DNA of 64,000 nucleotides from Nitrospirillum pindoramense (GTDB taxonomy: Bacteria > Pseudomonadota > Alphaproteobacteria > Azospirillales > Azospirillaceae), in the NCBI RefSeq assembly GCF_007827955.1, contig NZ_VITR01000008.1, forward strand, positions 186,001-250,000, given 5' to 3'. A model generated the notes under the pieces. The model was not told where the DNA came from and did not search any database. It worked only from the letters and a program-made list of their open reading frames with translations. Positions 1 to 9,770 of this stretch are shown piece by piece (position 1 is the first letter of the stretch; each line of letters opens with the position of its first letter). A program made the position numbers and the translations under genes.

Positions 1-1274
1 TTCCGGGATGGCCACAGCCGGCCCCAGAAGCCCCCACCCCTGCCCCCGGCAGCGGCGCTGGCATCCAGCGCACGCAGCAGGGCGGCCAGGTCCGTGGGCC
101 GGCGCTTGGGATCGGGCTGCAACATGGTGGCGACCACGCCGCGCAGGCGGTCCGGCACGGCGCTGATGTCCGGAACCTGGCGCCGGGCGGCCGTCGCCTC
201 CTCCACCGTCTGGCCCATGGGCAGCTTCTCGCCCCGCGCGGCGGCGACGATGACCAGGCCCAGGCTGTAGATGTCGGACGCGACGCCGATGGCGCCGCCA
301 TGCATGCCCAGCTGCTCGGGCGAAGCGAAGGAGAACTTGCCGGCGAAATCCAGGCCATCGCGCGGGGTGGCGCCGTTGCGCATTTCCCGCGCCACGCCGA
401 AGTCGATCAGCTTGGCCCCGGCCGGATTGTCCCCCGGCAGCAGGATGTTGTCGGGGGACACGTCGCGGTGGACGATGCCGGCGGCGTGCACCGCCGTCAG
501 GCCCGCCGCCAGGCGGCGCAGCAGGGCTTCCAGCCCGGTCAGACCCAAGGGACCCCGCCGCAGGAAATAAGACAGCGACTGGCCGTCGATATATTCCAGC
601 ACCAGCATGGACCGGCCATCGCCATCCCGGTACAGGCCGGCGCAACTGACCACCGCGTCATGGCGGATGCGCTGCAGCAGGCGGCCTTCCTCATGGAACA
701 GCCCGACGATCTTGGCGTCGTCCCGATATTCCGGAATGATGACCTTGATGGCCTGGTCGGTCTTCAGGTCGCGGTGGCGCACCCGGTAAATCTCACCCAT
801 GCCGCCGCGGGCCAACAGGGTGCGGACGACGAAGGTGTTCAGCATCGTGCTGCCGGGCGCCACCGACCAGCCGGTGGGATCGGCCTTAGCCGCCTGCCCC
901 GCCGCAGCCGGCGCCGGGTCATCCTCCCACGGGCGCTGCACAGCCTGGATATGGCGGTCCAGCGCGGCACGGGCTCCGCTCAACAGATCCAGCGACGCCA
1001 CCTCATCCAGCCCGGCGCGATGCGCCTCCGCCCGAACGCCGGCGATGAAGCTGGCGACCCGGCTTTCCATCACCTCCCGTGTCGGCACCACCGGCGCCGC
1101 ATCCGGGGTGACCATGACCTCGGTCAGTTCCGCGGGGGCGAAACGGGTCAGTTCGTCCGGCGCCTCCGGGCTCACCAGCAGCGAGGTCATCTCGTCCGGC
1201 TGCTGGGGCGCCTCGACGGCGATGTCGGTGCCGGAAGCCTCGGGCACACTGGTCTTGGCGGCGGCCTGGGTCAT
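1..1274 (-). CDS. ppkA: Type VI secretion Ser/Thr protein kinase (PpkA type), 3' end beyond window
   Basis: Eukaryotic-type Ser/Thr kinase expected to act with the PP2C domain upstream in phospho-control of T6SS assembly, through the FHA protein also encoded here. About 424 residues are visible and the frame is still open at base 1. The first 140 residues are acidic and variable. The kinase domain follows, with a glycine loop ARGGMGEIY (residues 155-163), the AIK lysine (K177), the catalytic loop HRDVSPDN (269-276) and DFG (291-293), so all core catalytic residues are present. The ATG overlaps the stop of the TagF-PppA gene by 4 bp (ATGA), which implies translational coupling. Any C-terminal membrane or periplasmic part lies outside the window. 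The family call is secure. The name ppkA rests on the T6SS context. Confidence 0.88.
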   Translation of the reverse strand, partial: MTQAAAKTSVPEASGTDIAVEAPQQPDEMTSLLVSPEAPDELTRFAPAELTEVMVTPDAAPVVPTREVMESRVASFIAGVRAEAHRAGLDEVASLDLLSGARAALDRHIQAVQRPWEDDPAPAAAGQAAKADPTGWSVAPGSTMLNTFVVRTLLARGGMGEIYRVRHRDLKTDQAIKVIIPEYRDDAKIVGLFHEEGRLLQRIRHDAVVSCAGLYRDGDGRSMLVLEYIDGQSLSYFLRRGPLGLTGLEALLRRLAAGLTAVHAAGIVHRDVSPDNILLPGDNPAGAKLIDFGVAREMRNGATPRDGLDFAGKFSFASPEQLGMHGGAIGVASDIYSLGLVIVAAARGEKLPMGQTVEEATAARRQVPDISAVPDRLRGVVATMLQPDPKRRPTDLAALLRALDASAAAGGRGGGFWGRLWPSR

Positions 1275-2848
1275 TCAGCACCCCCTTGTGACGCCGCATC
1301 CAGGGTCGGCGACGGCTGCGCCGGCACCGGGCCACCGGCGTGCAGCGCGGCCTGCGCCACCGGGTGGTCGCTTTCCGGCACATCGACGACGATGGCCGTC
1401 AGGTTGTCCGGCGCGCCGCTGACCAGGATATTTTCGATCAGCGCGTCGACGGTCTCGCGGGCCGGCAGACCGCGCAGGATGCTGGCGATCTCCGTCTCGT
1501 TGAGCACCTTGGTCACGCCGTCACTGCACAGCAGGAACCGATCCCCGGGCTGGACGACATCCTGGACCATATCGATTTCCAGGGTGTCGGCGGCGCCCAC
1601 GGCACGGGTGACCAGCATGGTGGCGCGCTGCTGCTGGTTGATGCCGGCCGCGACATGGTCGGTGGTCAGCTGGCGCAGCCGGCCCTCGCGCAGCAGATAG
1701 ACGCGGCTGTCACCCACCCACAGGCAGTTGAAGCGGTTGGCATAAATCAACAGCACCACGGCGGTGGACGCGATCAGGGCCTGGTCGCCCAGCATGGCCG
1801 CCTGCGACCTCAGCTTGTCGTTGGCCTCCACCAGGGCCTCACGCACCTCGTCCACGAAGCCGCCGTAGGACAGCGGCGGCATCACCGCGTCCAGCGCCTT
1901 CACGGTCAACGCGCTGGCGACCTCACCGGCCGAATGACCGCCCAGGCCGTCCGCCACGCACCACAGCCCGAGGTCGGGACGCACCAGAAGGGCGTCCTGG
2001 TTGATGGTGCGTCGGGTGCCGGCATGGGTGCGCCCATGGCTGGGCAAAGCCACCACCGGACGCAACAGCAGAATGGGCAGTTCCTCATCCGCCAGGTGCA
2101 GCGCGGAATCCGCGGGGCGTTCCCAGCCCCAGCGTTCCCACCGGCCGTCCAGGAAGGCCGCATAGTTCTGCGGCGCCGGCAGGCCGGGGGAGATGAGCAA
2201 GGAAGACGCCACCTTGTCCGACCCGGTGGTCCACCACAGGCTGAAGCGGTTGTTGAAGCCGATCAGCACCTGGTCCAGCAGCTCGGCATAGGCGGTGCCC
2301 AGGGCGCCCCGTCCGTTGCCCCCGCCATTGTTGGCGAGACCGACACGGAAGGCGCTGCTCTCGGCCGGGCCCCGCGTCGTGTCATAGGGCGGGGCGCCCA
2401 AGACGCGGGCCGCCCGGTCGAAACTGTCGAAATCGAAATCGTCATCAAGGGAGCTGAGCGCCAGATCCTCCAGCTTGTCGAACCAGGCCCGGCCGCTTTC
2501 GATCAGCCGGATGGGGGCGACGCAGCCGGGCAGCGGGGTGGCCAGCACCAGGGGGAAATAGCGTCCCACCCGGTCCACGCTGGGCATCAGCACCCCGGCC
2601 ATGGCCACGTCGCCGCAGACCCCCGGTCCCAGGACGAAGCGCCAGACCGGCGTGTCCAGGTAGCTGGGCAGCCACGCCTCGCCCATCTGCCGCTGGCTGG
2701 TCGACAGGGATGCCTGCAGCCATTCGTCCAGCGGGCGGACGACCGTGGGATCCAGCCGCCGGGAGACGAAGTCACCCCGGGCCGGGATCTTGCCGAAGAA
2801 ACCCGGCTCGTGAGCCGAGACGGCGCCATTCAGAAAGAGACTGGACAA
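1271..2848 (-). CDS. TagF-PppA fusion: T6SS regulator plus PP2C-type phosphatase
   Basis: One polypeptide of about 525 residues joins a TagF domain (residues 1 to about 230, motif GFFGKIPARGDF near the start) to a PP2C-like phosphatase (about 270-500). The phosphatase motifs are NQDALLV, VADGLGGHSAGE, VGDSRVYLL, LCSDGV and PDNLTAIVV, which keep the metal-binding aspartates. TagF represses T6SS post-translationally, and PppA reverses phosphorylation by the kinase encoded next to it. The same fusion is known in Agrobacterium. No ATG or GTG lies at the right place. I chose TTG at 2848, which overlaps the end of tssM by 19 bases. An upstream ATG at 3112 would add a long stretch read in another frame of tssM and is unlikely. 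Function is confident; the start is uncertain. Confidence 0.88.
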   Translation of the reverse strand: MSSLFLNGAVSAHEPGFFGKIPARGDFVSRRLDPTVVRPLDEWLQASLSTSQRQMGEAWLPSYLDTPVWRFVLGPGVCGDVAMAGVLMPSVDRVGRYFPLVLATPLPGCVAPIRLIESGRAWFDKLEDLALSSLDDDFDFDSFDRAARVLGAPPYDTTRGPAESSAFRVGLANNGGGNGRGALGTAYAELLDQVLIGFNNRFSLWWTTGSDKVASSLLISPGLPAPQNYAAFLDGRWERWGWERPADSALHLADEELPILLLRPVVALPSHGRTHAGTRRTINQDALLVRPDLGLWCVADGLGGHSAGEVASALTVKALDAVMPPLSYGGFVDEVREALVEANDKLRSQAAMLGDQALIASTAVVLLIYANRFNCLWVGDSRVYLLREGRLRQLTTDHVAAGINQQQRATMLVTRAVGAADTLEIDMVQDVVQPGDRFLLCSDGVTKVLNETEIASILRGLPARETVDALIENILVSGAPDNLTAIVVDVPESDHPVAQAALHAGGPVPAQPSPTLDAASQGGAE

Positions 2849-5800
2849 CGGAACGCCCTCAGTTCTTTGAGGATGAAGGGATTGAGCGAGGTGCTGGACT
2901 TCACCTCGAAGCCGGCGTTGTGGCTGCCCGAGGTGAAGTTGACGCGGAAGTTGTCGCTGCCCAAGGTGGTCACCGTGCCCTGGTCGACCAGGTGGAACAG
3001 GGACCACGGGCCGGTCTTCATCACGCTCTGCGGCAGGCCGTCGGTCACCTCGAACACCACGCGGCTGACGCCGTTGGGGTCGCTGTCCGGCCACTGGAGG
3101 GAGGCCGGCCACTGGGGACCGTGCTGGTATTCGATCTGCTGGCCGCCGCTGGCGAACAGCACGCCGGTCGTCTTCGGATCCAGGGTGACCGGGGTCACCT
3201 GCAGGGCCACGCGGGGCTGCTGACCGCCATCGGGGAAGAAGGCGTCGCGGATCTGGGCGGCGTACTGGAAGGAGGCCAGGACGCTATCGGGAATGCCCAG
3301 GCCCGTGTCGCCCACCTTGCTCCACCGCCACTTGGCGCCCGAGGTGTCGACCAGGGTCTTCAGGTGGTTGTTGAAGAAGTTGTCCAGCATGCCGTTGGGG
3401 GCGAACAGCCGGGTGAAGTCACCCACCGAGATTTCCTTGGCGCTGTCCTTGGCGAAGGGGTAGCGGCCGTTCACCGCGCGAGTGCAGAAGCCGCCGACCT
3501 CGGCGCCCCACAGATTGCTCAACTGGGCGCGGGCGCCGCCCACCGACTGTTCCGACGCGCTGCCGGTGATGGTGGCGATCCAGCCGTTGACCGGACGCGG
3601 CATCTGCGGCGCCTGGCTGTTCAGCATCTGGATGGGGCCGCCGGCACCGCCGTGGGAGGTGCGGGCATAGAGGGCCATGCGGCCGTTGCCCGGCCCGCTG
3701 GCGACGTTGCTCAGCTCCTGATAGGCCTCCCCCAGCAGCCGCACCAGATCCTCCGCCCGCGCCGGCGCCCCGTTGTTGGGCGTGACAAAGTCGGCGATGG
3801 GCTGGAAGTGCTGGGCCACGGCCACGGCGCCCGAGGGGGCGTCCGGCGTCGGCAGCGCCGCCGGGGCCGCGGCACCACCGCCGGCGGCCACGGGCTTGGG
3901 CCCGCCCGGCAGGGGGACGATCTGCGTCTCCGCCGCCACGTCCTTCAGCAGCTTCAGCATCGGCATGTCGGGGCTGGACACCAGGTTCAGCACCGCGATG
4001 GTCTGCTGCATGTCGGCCAAGGGCACGACGCGCAGGTCGCCCAGCATGGTATCCCACTGCTGGATGTAGTCGGCGTAGTACAGCTGCGTCACACGCTCGC
4101 GCAGGTCCTCCGCCTGGGCCGCCTGCGACGGGGCGTTCGCCCCGGCGGGCTTGTCGCCCAGGACCCAGCTCTGCCCCTGCACCTCGGTGATGACCGCGTT
4201 CAGCGTCGGCAGGAAGGCCTTGTAGCCTTCGGGCGTATAGAGGCCCGGGATGCCTTCGGTCAGCGGCTTGCCGGAGATGCGGGTGAAGACGTGGTCCGCG
4301 GTGGCGCCGGCATGGTCGATGGGCCGCCACTGGGGCAGTTGGCTGACGCCTTCATGCTGACGCACCAGGGCATAGACCCGCTCCGCCGGCGACAGCTTTT
4401 CCAGGCTGCGGCGCGACTGGCTGATCAGGTTGGCATCGAGGGGAATGGGGGTCAGGCTGCCCAGGGTCAGCAGGCTGTCCAGGTGGCGCGCCAAATCCTC
4501 ACGCAGGCCCTTGTTGGCTTCACCCGGCCAGGTGGCCGCCCAGTCGGCGGTCATCCACTGGCGTACGGCGTTCGCGTCCAGGGGGCCGCGGCTACCCAGC
4601 ATCAGATAGATCTTCAGCGCGCCGGCCACGAAGTCGTCATCGTCCTCATGCGCCTGGATCTGCTTCTGCAGCCGGACCAGCAGGCGGGGCAGCATCAGGC
4701 CGTTCAGCGCCCGGTGGTAGACGGCGGCATGCACCGTCTTCAGCTTGTCACCCTGGTAGAGGCCGAAGGTCAGCCACTTGCTGGCCACACCCTCGTTGTT
4801 CTCCAGGCCCGTGGGCAGGTTGCGCAGGATGTTCAGCGGCTTCACGACGCGGACCAGATCCTCGTCCGTCACACCCTGGCTGGGAATACCAGCGGCCGCC
4901 TTGTCATAGGCTTGCAGGCCGTCGTCGATCAGGGCCACCTGGCGCTTGTTCTCCTGGTAACCGGTGCTCCAGGCATAGGCCAGGACGCCCAGGATGACGG
5001 CGGCGGTGGCGTAGGTGGCGATGCGCAGGCGGCGGCGGCGCTGCTCCACCTTCGGGTTCAGGCTGACGACGGCCGCCTCGGCGAAGATCACCTCGTTGAA
5101 CAGCCGGGTCAGGAAGTAGCTGCGGCCCTGCCGGTTGTTGGCCGGCATGCGCACCGGGTCCAAGCCGAAGGTGGCGGCGATGGTGGCCATGGTGCGGTCG
5201 ATGGGCATGCCCACCTGCACGCTGCTGGTGAAGTAGCTGCCGCGCAGCAGGGGCCGCGTCTCGTAGGGGCTGGCGCGGAAAATCTCCGTCAGGATTTCCA
5301 GCAGCGCGTCGCCGAGGCTGGCCACCTGGTTGGGGAAGTTGAACACCAGGCCGCGGCGCTCGATATCCGCCTCCTGCTGCACCCGTTCCAGCAGGCGTTC
5401 GTTCAGGCGGACGACCAGGCCCTCCAGCTCCTGCGGAAACTGGTCGACCACACCCGGGCTGTCGGCGGCGCCGTCATCCAGGGGGAAGGTCGTGCCCCAG
5501 ACCTGCTCGCGCTCCGACTTGCCCAGGTTGTCGAAGAACTCGACGAAGCCCGGCACCAGGTCGACCTTGGTGAACAGGACATAGACGGGGAAGCGCAGGC
5601 CGAAACGGTCATACAGCTCGTTCAGGCGCAGGCGGATGGCGCGGGCATGGTTCAGGCGCTCCGTCGGGTCGGGGGCCATCAGGTCGGCCAGGCTCATGAC
5701 CACGATAGCGCCGTTCACCGGCTGGCGTGGGCGGTAGCTCTTCAGCAGATCCAGGAAGCCCAGCCAGGCGGCCTGGTCCTGGTGCGGATCGCTGTCCTGG

Positions 5801-6420
5801 GTGGTGTAGCGGCCGGCCGTGTCCAGAAGGATGGCCTCGTCCGTGAACCACCAGTCGCAGTTGCGGGTGCCGCCGATGCCCTTCAGGGGGTCACGGCCGA
5901 TGGTGGTGGACAGCGGGAAGTTCAGGCCCGAGGTCAACAGGGCGGAGGTTTTGCCCGAGCCCGGCGGCCCGATCATGATGTACCAGGGCAGCTGGTAGAG
6001 ATAGCCCCGGCCCATGCCCTTGCGGCCGGCCTTCTTGCGCAGTTGGCTCAACGCCTCTTGCAGGCGGTCGCGCAGCAGGCGCAGTTCCTCGGCGGAGGCG
6101 GCATCGGCACCGCGGCGCTTCTCCTCCTCGCTGGGGTCGGTCAGGTCGTGGACCATGCGCCGGTCGGTCTGGCGGGCCTTGAGATTGACCTGAAGATTGA
6201 AGGCGGCCCAGATGGCGAAGACGGCGCCGCAGGCGATCATCCGCACCAGGTCGCCCTCCAACGGCCGGTGGCTGCCCACCGCCACCAGGGCGCCGAAGAA
6301 CCAGATGACCAGGGCGAAACCGACGGCCCACACCAGGGACCAGGCCCAGCGGGCGCGGAAGGGCTGCGCCAGGGCGGAAATCAGGGGTTGCGCGAAGTAG
6401 ACGCTGCTGGGGACGTTCAT
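2830..6420 (-). CDS. tssM: T6SS inner-membrane core protein TssM (IcmF)
   Basis: TssM forms the trans-envelope complex with TssL and the lipoprotein TssJ. The 1196-residue length fits the family. Two membrane helices lie near residues 27-50 and 60-75, followed by a cytoplasmic GTPase-like domain with an intact Walker A GPPGSGKT (151-158), DTAG (200-203) and TKVD (284-287). A third helix lies at about 467-485, and the large periplasmic domain and TssJ-binding C-terminus follow. The start ATG overlaps the stop of tssL by 4 bp (ATGA). An intact Walker A is not universal in TssM, so this copy may bind or hydrolyse nucleotide. Confidence 0.96.
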   Translation of the reverse strand: MNVPSSVYFAQPLISALAQPFRARWAWSLVWAVGFALVIWFFGALVAVGSHRPLEGDLVRMIACGAVFAIWAAFNLQVNLKARQTDRRMVHDLTDPSEEEKRRGADAASAEELRLLRDRLQEALSQLRKKAGRKGMGRGYLYQLPWYIMIGPPGSGKTSALLTSGLNFPLSTTIGRDPLKGIGGTRNCDWWFTDEAILLDTAGRYTTQDSDPHQDQAAWLGFLDLLKSYRPRQPVNGAIVVMSLADLMAPDPTERLNHARAIRLRLNELYDRFGLRFPVYVLFTKVDLVPGFVEFFDNLGKSEREQVWGTTFPLDDGAADSPGVVDQFPQELEGLVVRLNERLLERVQQEADIERRGLVFNFPNQVASLGDALLEILTEIFRASPYETRPLLRGSYFTSSVQVGMPIDRTMATIAATFGLDPVRMPANNRQGRSYFLTRLFNEVIFAEAAVVSLNPKVEQRRRRLRIATYATAAVILGVLAYAWSTGYQENKRQVALIDDGLQAYDKAAAGIPSQGVTDEDLVRVVKPLNILRNLPTGLENNEGVASKWLTFGLYQGDKLKTVHAAVYHRALNGLMLPRLLVRLQKQIQAHEDDDDFVAGALKIYLMLGSRGPLDANAVRQWMTADWAATWPGEANKGLREDLARHLDSLLTLGSLTPIPLDANLISQSRRSLEKLSPAERVYALVRQHEGVSQLPQWRPIDHAGATADHVFTRISGKPLTEGIPGLYTPEGYKAFLPTLNAVITEVQGQSWVLGDKPAGANAPSQAAQAEDLRERVTQLYYADYIQQWDTMLGDLRVVPLADMQQTIAVLNLVSSPDMPMLKLLKDVAAETQIVPLPGGPKPVAAGGGAAAPAALPTPDAPSGAVAVAQHFQPIADFVTPNNGAPARAEDLVRLLGEAYQELSNVASGPGNGRMALYARTSHGGAGGPIQMLNSQAPQMPRPVNGWIATITGSASEQSVGGARAQLSNLWGAEVGGFCTRAVNGRYPFAKDSAKEISVGDFTRLFAPNGMLDNFFNNHLKTLVDTSGAKWRWSKVGDTGLGIPDSVLASFQYAAQIRDAFFPDGGQQPRVALQVTPVTLDPKTTGVLFASGGQQIEYQHGPQWPASLQWPDSDPNGVSRVVFEVTDGLPQSVMKTGPWSLFHLVDQGTVTTLGSDNFRVNFTSGSHNAGFEVKSSTSLNPFILKELRAFRCPVSF

Positions 6421-7808
6421 TGGGCCGTTCCCTGGTTGGGGGTCGGGGCGGGCGTCGCGGCGGGGGTCACTGAGGCGGCCGACGGCGCCGGGACGGCGGC
6501 CGGGGGGGAGCTCAGGATCACGTCGATGCGGCGGTTGGCTTCCCGGCCGGCTTCCTGGTCATTGCTGGCGACGGGCTGAGTGTCGGCCATGCCCTGCGCC
6601 TTCAGGCGGGACTTGTCGGTCAGGTGGGTGGCGATGACGGCGGCGACCGCATCGGCACGGGCCTGCGACAGATGCCAGTTGGAGGGGAACCGGATGGTGC
6701 GGATGGGGATGTTGTCGGTATGGCCGGTGATCAGCACATTGCCGGGCCGGGTGTTCAGGGCCTCGCCAATGCGATGCAGCAGGGCGATGTAGCTGTCATT
6801 GACCTCGCTGCTGCCCGACGCGAACATCCCGGCGTTGCGGATGCGGACGACCGTGTCGGTGCCCTGGGGCACCACCGTGACCAGGCCCTGCGCGATCTCC
6901 GGCGCCAGGAAGGCGCGGAACTGGTCAAGGTCCCTTGACTTCGGCTGGACAGGGGCGGTCGGCTGGGCCAGGGCGACGCTGGGCTGGCCCACTGGCGGCA
7001 GGGTGGCCATCTTTTCCAGCGTGGCGTCGGAACTGCCGTTCAAGGCGAAGCTGAAGCCCGTGGCCATCACGGTGATGATGATCAGCGTGGCCGCCATGAC
7101 GGTCCAAAACTCGATACTGGGCAGCAGCGGGCGGAAGGGCGCCTCCACCCCGCGCCAATGCACCGACAATTCGCGTTCCGCCTCGCCGCGCCGCTGGGTC
7201 AGCACGCGGTAGAGGTTGTCGCGGATGCGGGCGTGCTCCAGGGAGCCTTGCGGCAGGATGCGCAGGCGGCCCTCGAACCCCAGCGACAGGCAGAGGTACA
7301 TCAGCTCCAGCACCTGGAAGTTGGCGGCCGGATCCTTCAGCAGGTGGTTCAGCAGGTCGTAGAACCGCTCGCCGCCCGTCACGTCGATGTGGAAGGTGAT
7401 GACCATGCCCGCCCGGGCCCAGCTGCTGCTGGCGCCCCAGGGGGTGTTCAGCACGATGTCATCGAGGGTGGCGCACAGCGCGTAATGGGCGGCGCGCGCG
7501 GCCTCGTTGGTCACGCCCGTGCCCTGCGCGCGCTTCTCGAACGTCTTGATCTCATCGGAAACGCGCTCGCGCAGTTCCTCGATGTTGGACTGGGCGGCGG
7601 AGGTGCGCAGGCGGCGCGCCAGGGTCAGGATGGGGCCAGCGGCCGCCACCAGCGGGTTCAAGCCGCCGAGCGTCAGGTCGACCGTGTCTTCGGGCGCATA
7701 GTCGCTGGGCGGGGCCGTCACCTGCACCGGCGCCGGACGCCGGCCACCCGGCGTCGGCTTGATGATGGTCGGTTCGTGCGCCGTCTGGCCGTAACTGGGA
7801 TAGGACAT
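6417..7808 (-). CDS. tssL: T6SS inner-membrane protein TssL (IcmH/DotU) with C-terminal OmpA-like domain
   Basis: The 463-residue TssL has a cytoplasmic DotU domain (about residues 45-225), one membrane helix at about 234-256, and a periplasmic OmpA/MotB-like domain (about 330-440) with a peptidoglycan-binding pattern around GHTDNIPIRT and RANRRIDV-type residues. This is the extended TssL that anchors the membrane complex to peptidoglycan by itself. A Pro/Ala/Thr-rich tail follows. The ATG at 7808 shares one base with the stop of tssK (TGATG). A start 24 bases further upstream would lie inside tssK and is less likely. Confidence 0.95.
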   Translation of the reverse strand: MSYPSYGQTAHEPTIIKPTPGGRRPAPVQVTAPPSDYAPEDTVDLTLGGLNPLVAAAGPILTLARRLRTSAAQSNIEELRERVSDEIKTFEKRAQGTGVTNEAARAAHYALCATLDDIVLNTPWGASSSWARAGMVITFHIDVTGGERFYDLLNHLLKDPAANFQVLELMYLCLSLGFEGRLRILPQGSLEHARIRDNLYRVLTQRRGEAERELSVHWRGVEAPFRPLLPSIEFWTVMAATLIIITVMATGFSFALNGSSDATLEKMATLPPVGQPSVALAQPTAPVQPKSRDLDQFRAFLAPEIAQGLVTVVPQGTDTVVRIRNAGMFASGSSEVNDSYIALLHRIGEALNTRPGNVLITGHTDNIPIRTIRFPSNWHLSQARADAVAAVIATHLTDKSRLKAQGMADTQPVASNDQEAGREANRRIDVILSSPPAAVPAPSAASVTPAATPAPTPNQGTAQ

Positions 7809-9151
7809 CACGCACCCCCCTTGATGGCCCACAGCTCCATTTCGACCTGGGCGAAGTCACCCGCCAGGTGCAGGGCGATGCCGCCGGACTTCTGAAGCTG
7901 CTTGAAATGCTGGCTGCTGCGGTCCAGCTCGAAGAAGACTTGGCCGCTGCGATAGGGCAGCTGGCGCGGCGCCACCGGCAGAGGCCGCACGTTGATGCCG
8001 GGCAGGGCCACGTTCACCAGCTGCGCGATCTGTTCGACCGGGCCGATTTTCACCTGGTTGGGGAAGACGCGGCGCAGATGCTCCACCGGCATATCGGCGT
8101 TCACGGCCAGCACGAAGGTGGCGTTGAACAGCAGCGACCGGTCGACGATGACGCCGACCTTGATGCCATGGCGGCGCGCCTGCAGTGGGATGGCGACGGC
8201 GGTCTGCTCCAGCACCGCGCTGAGCGAGGCGCGCAGGTCGGAGAACACCGGGCGGAAGGTGTTCTGCAGATCCTCGTGCCGGTATTCCGGGAAGACGGCG
8301 GCGCGCTTGGCCTCGGTGGTGAAGGTGGCCAGTTCCCCGGCGATCTCCACGCACAAGCGATAGAACCGCTCGGGATGCAGCATGGAGGCCGTGGCGGCGT
8401 AGTGGCGCAGCAGCGGCTCGTACCGGTTCACCGTCTGCAGCAGCAGGAAATCCGCGATCTCCGCCGCGCCCTTGGCCGAGGGGCCGGACAAGCGCCCGGC
8501 CAGCGCCTCCGCCCGGTGCTGGATCAGGGCCTGCAACTCGGTCAGGAAGGCGGCCAGGGGCGCCTGCGCCGCGACCGAGGTGACCGGGGCGATGAACTGC
8601 TCATCCAGGATGATGGCGCGGTCGGACCGCACTTCGACCACCCGGGCGATGGCCACCTTCTCATAGCCGGCCAGGGGCTGGGTTTCCGGCGCCAGACGCA
8701 GGCGCAGGCGGGCCACGTCCATGGGGGCCGCCTGGTCGCTGCCCAGGTTGGCGTCCTCCGCCTCATACCGGGCGGGGACGAAGCGGGTGATGGCGTCCTC
8801 GGAATTGGCCAGGCCGACTTCGGCTCCGCCGGGCTGGCGCACCGGCAGCGTCAGGTAGATCAGGCAGTTCTTGGTGGTGTCGAACAATTCCAGCGGCGGC
8901 GGATGGTCGGCGTCGTCGGGAATGGAAAAGGGCGTGCCATCCGGCAGGATGCCCTTGGCGGACACGATGGCGAACTTGCCGATGCCCAGCAGCTCGCGGT
9001 TGATGGTCAGCTCGCTCAAGCCCCAGGCGAAAGGCGTCAGCGGTTCGGTGCGCGCGTGCAGCAGGCGTTCCACATGGCGGTCGGCCTGCTGGAAATGCTG
9101 GACCCGTAGGAACATCCCCTCGGTCCAGACCACGCGGTTGGCGGACATCAT
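7808..9151 (-). CDS. tssK: T6SS baseplate protein TssK
   Basis: TssK links the baseplate wedges to the TssLM membrane complex. The product is 447 residues, normal for the family, starting MMSANRVVWTEGMF with the family-typical N-terminal shoulder sequence (W-x-EGMFLRVQHFQQ). I used the ATG at 9151. The reading frame continues upstream with a Pro/Ser-rich stretch to 9193, but that would overlap tssJ. The sequence AAGTGAGG, which contains the tssJ stop, can serve as ribosome binding site. The gene sits between tssJ and tssL with almost no spacing. Confidence 0.95.
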   Translation of the reverse strand: MMSANRVVWTEGMFLRVQHFQQADRHVERLLHARTEPLTPFAWGLSELTINRELLGIGKFAIVSAKGILPDGTPFSIPDDADHPPPLELFDTTKNCLIYLTLPVRQPGGAEVGLANSEDAITRFVPARYEAEDANLGSDQAAPMDVARLRLRLAPETQPLAGYEKVAIARVVEVRSDRAIILDEQFIAPVTSVAAQAPLAAFLTELQALIQHRAEALAGRLSGPSAKGAAEIADFLLLQTVNRYEPLLRHYAATASMLHPERFYRLCVEIAGELATFTTEAKRAAVFPEYRHEDLQNTFRPVFSDLRASLSAVLEQTAVAIPLQARRHGIKVGVIVDRSLLFNATFVLAVNADMPVEHLRRVFPNQVKIGPVEQIAQLVNVALPGINVRPLPVAPRQLPYRSGQVFFELDRSSQHFKQLQKSGGIALHLAGDFAQVEMELWAIKGGA

Positions 9152-9161
9152 GGCCGGGGCC

Positions 9162-9710
9162 TCACTTGGCGGAGGTGCGCTGGGGGGCGGCACCGGGGGG
9201 CGGGACGGCGTCGGCCGTGTCGCGCTTCACCGCCAGCCCGGTGGCCCCCACGGTGACGCTCAAGGTCACGGGGCCGGTGTCCGGCAGGGCCACGACCTCG
9301 CGCCAATTGGCCTGGTCGATGGCGCGGTAGGCGGCGACGATGCCCACGTAATGCACCTTGTCGTTCTGCGGCAGGGTCATCTGCTTCTTCTCACCCGGCT
9401 GCAGCACGAACTCATCCCGGCCCAGCTGGTCCGTCCCCAACGCCTGGGCATCGTGCTGGATCAGCTGGATGGGGGCGGCGATCGTGAACTTGTCCTTGGA
9501 CGCCAGCTGATAGACCCGGGTCACGATCGGCGAGGGCCGGCCCAGCGTATCGGGGTTGGCGTCGGGGCCGACATTGATCGACACGGGCACCGTGGTCCGC
9601 GCCGGCGGGGGCGGAGGCGGCTCGTGCGAGCACGCCGCCAGTTGCAGGACGGCGCCGGCGAGCATGGTGACAAGGGCGATGCGAGGGGCGGTGGTCTTGG
9701 CGAGAGGCAT
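9162..9710 (-). CDS. tssJ: T6SS outer-membrane lipoprotein TssJ
   Basis: TssJ is the outer-membrane lipoprotein that binds the periplasmic domain of TssM. The product is 182 residues with a lipoprotein signal peptide ending in LAAC, so the lipidated cysteine is C27 counting from the ATG at 9710. A proline run follows the cysteine, then a transthyretin-like beta-sandwich domain of about 130 residues with the family pattern VYQLASKDKF and a terminal DTGPVTLSVTV strand. An ATG 57 bases further upstream is open but would add a poor leader. Confidence 0.93.
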   Translation of the reverse strand: MPLAKTTAPRIALVTMLAGAVLQLAACSHEPPPPPPARTTVPVSINVGPDANPDTLGRPSPIVTRVYQLASKDKFTIAAPIQLIQHDAQALGTDQLGRDEFVLQPGEKKQMTLPQNDKVHYVGIVAAYRAIDQANWREVVALPDTGPVTLSVTVGATGLAVKRDTADAVPPPGAAPQRTSAK

Positions 9711-9770
9711 CGTCGAGGGAACCCTGTTGGTCTGGGCTGTTCTTGGGAGGATGAAAAGAGGCGCCACGGT

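Noticed and set aside
300-3223. Long plus-strand frames opposite the kinase and TagF-PppA genes
   Set aside because: They have shadow composition (Arg/Gly/His/Gln-rich) and no ribosome sites. The minus strand encodes intact kinase and phosphatase motifs.
2710-6579. 1289-codon open frame on the plus strand opposite tssM
   Set aside because: It is the antisense shadow of a GC-rich gene. The encoded sequence is rich in Gly, His, Gln and Arg with no domain, while tssM on the other strand has all family motifs.
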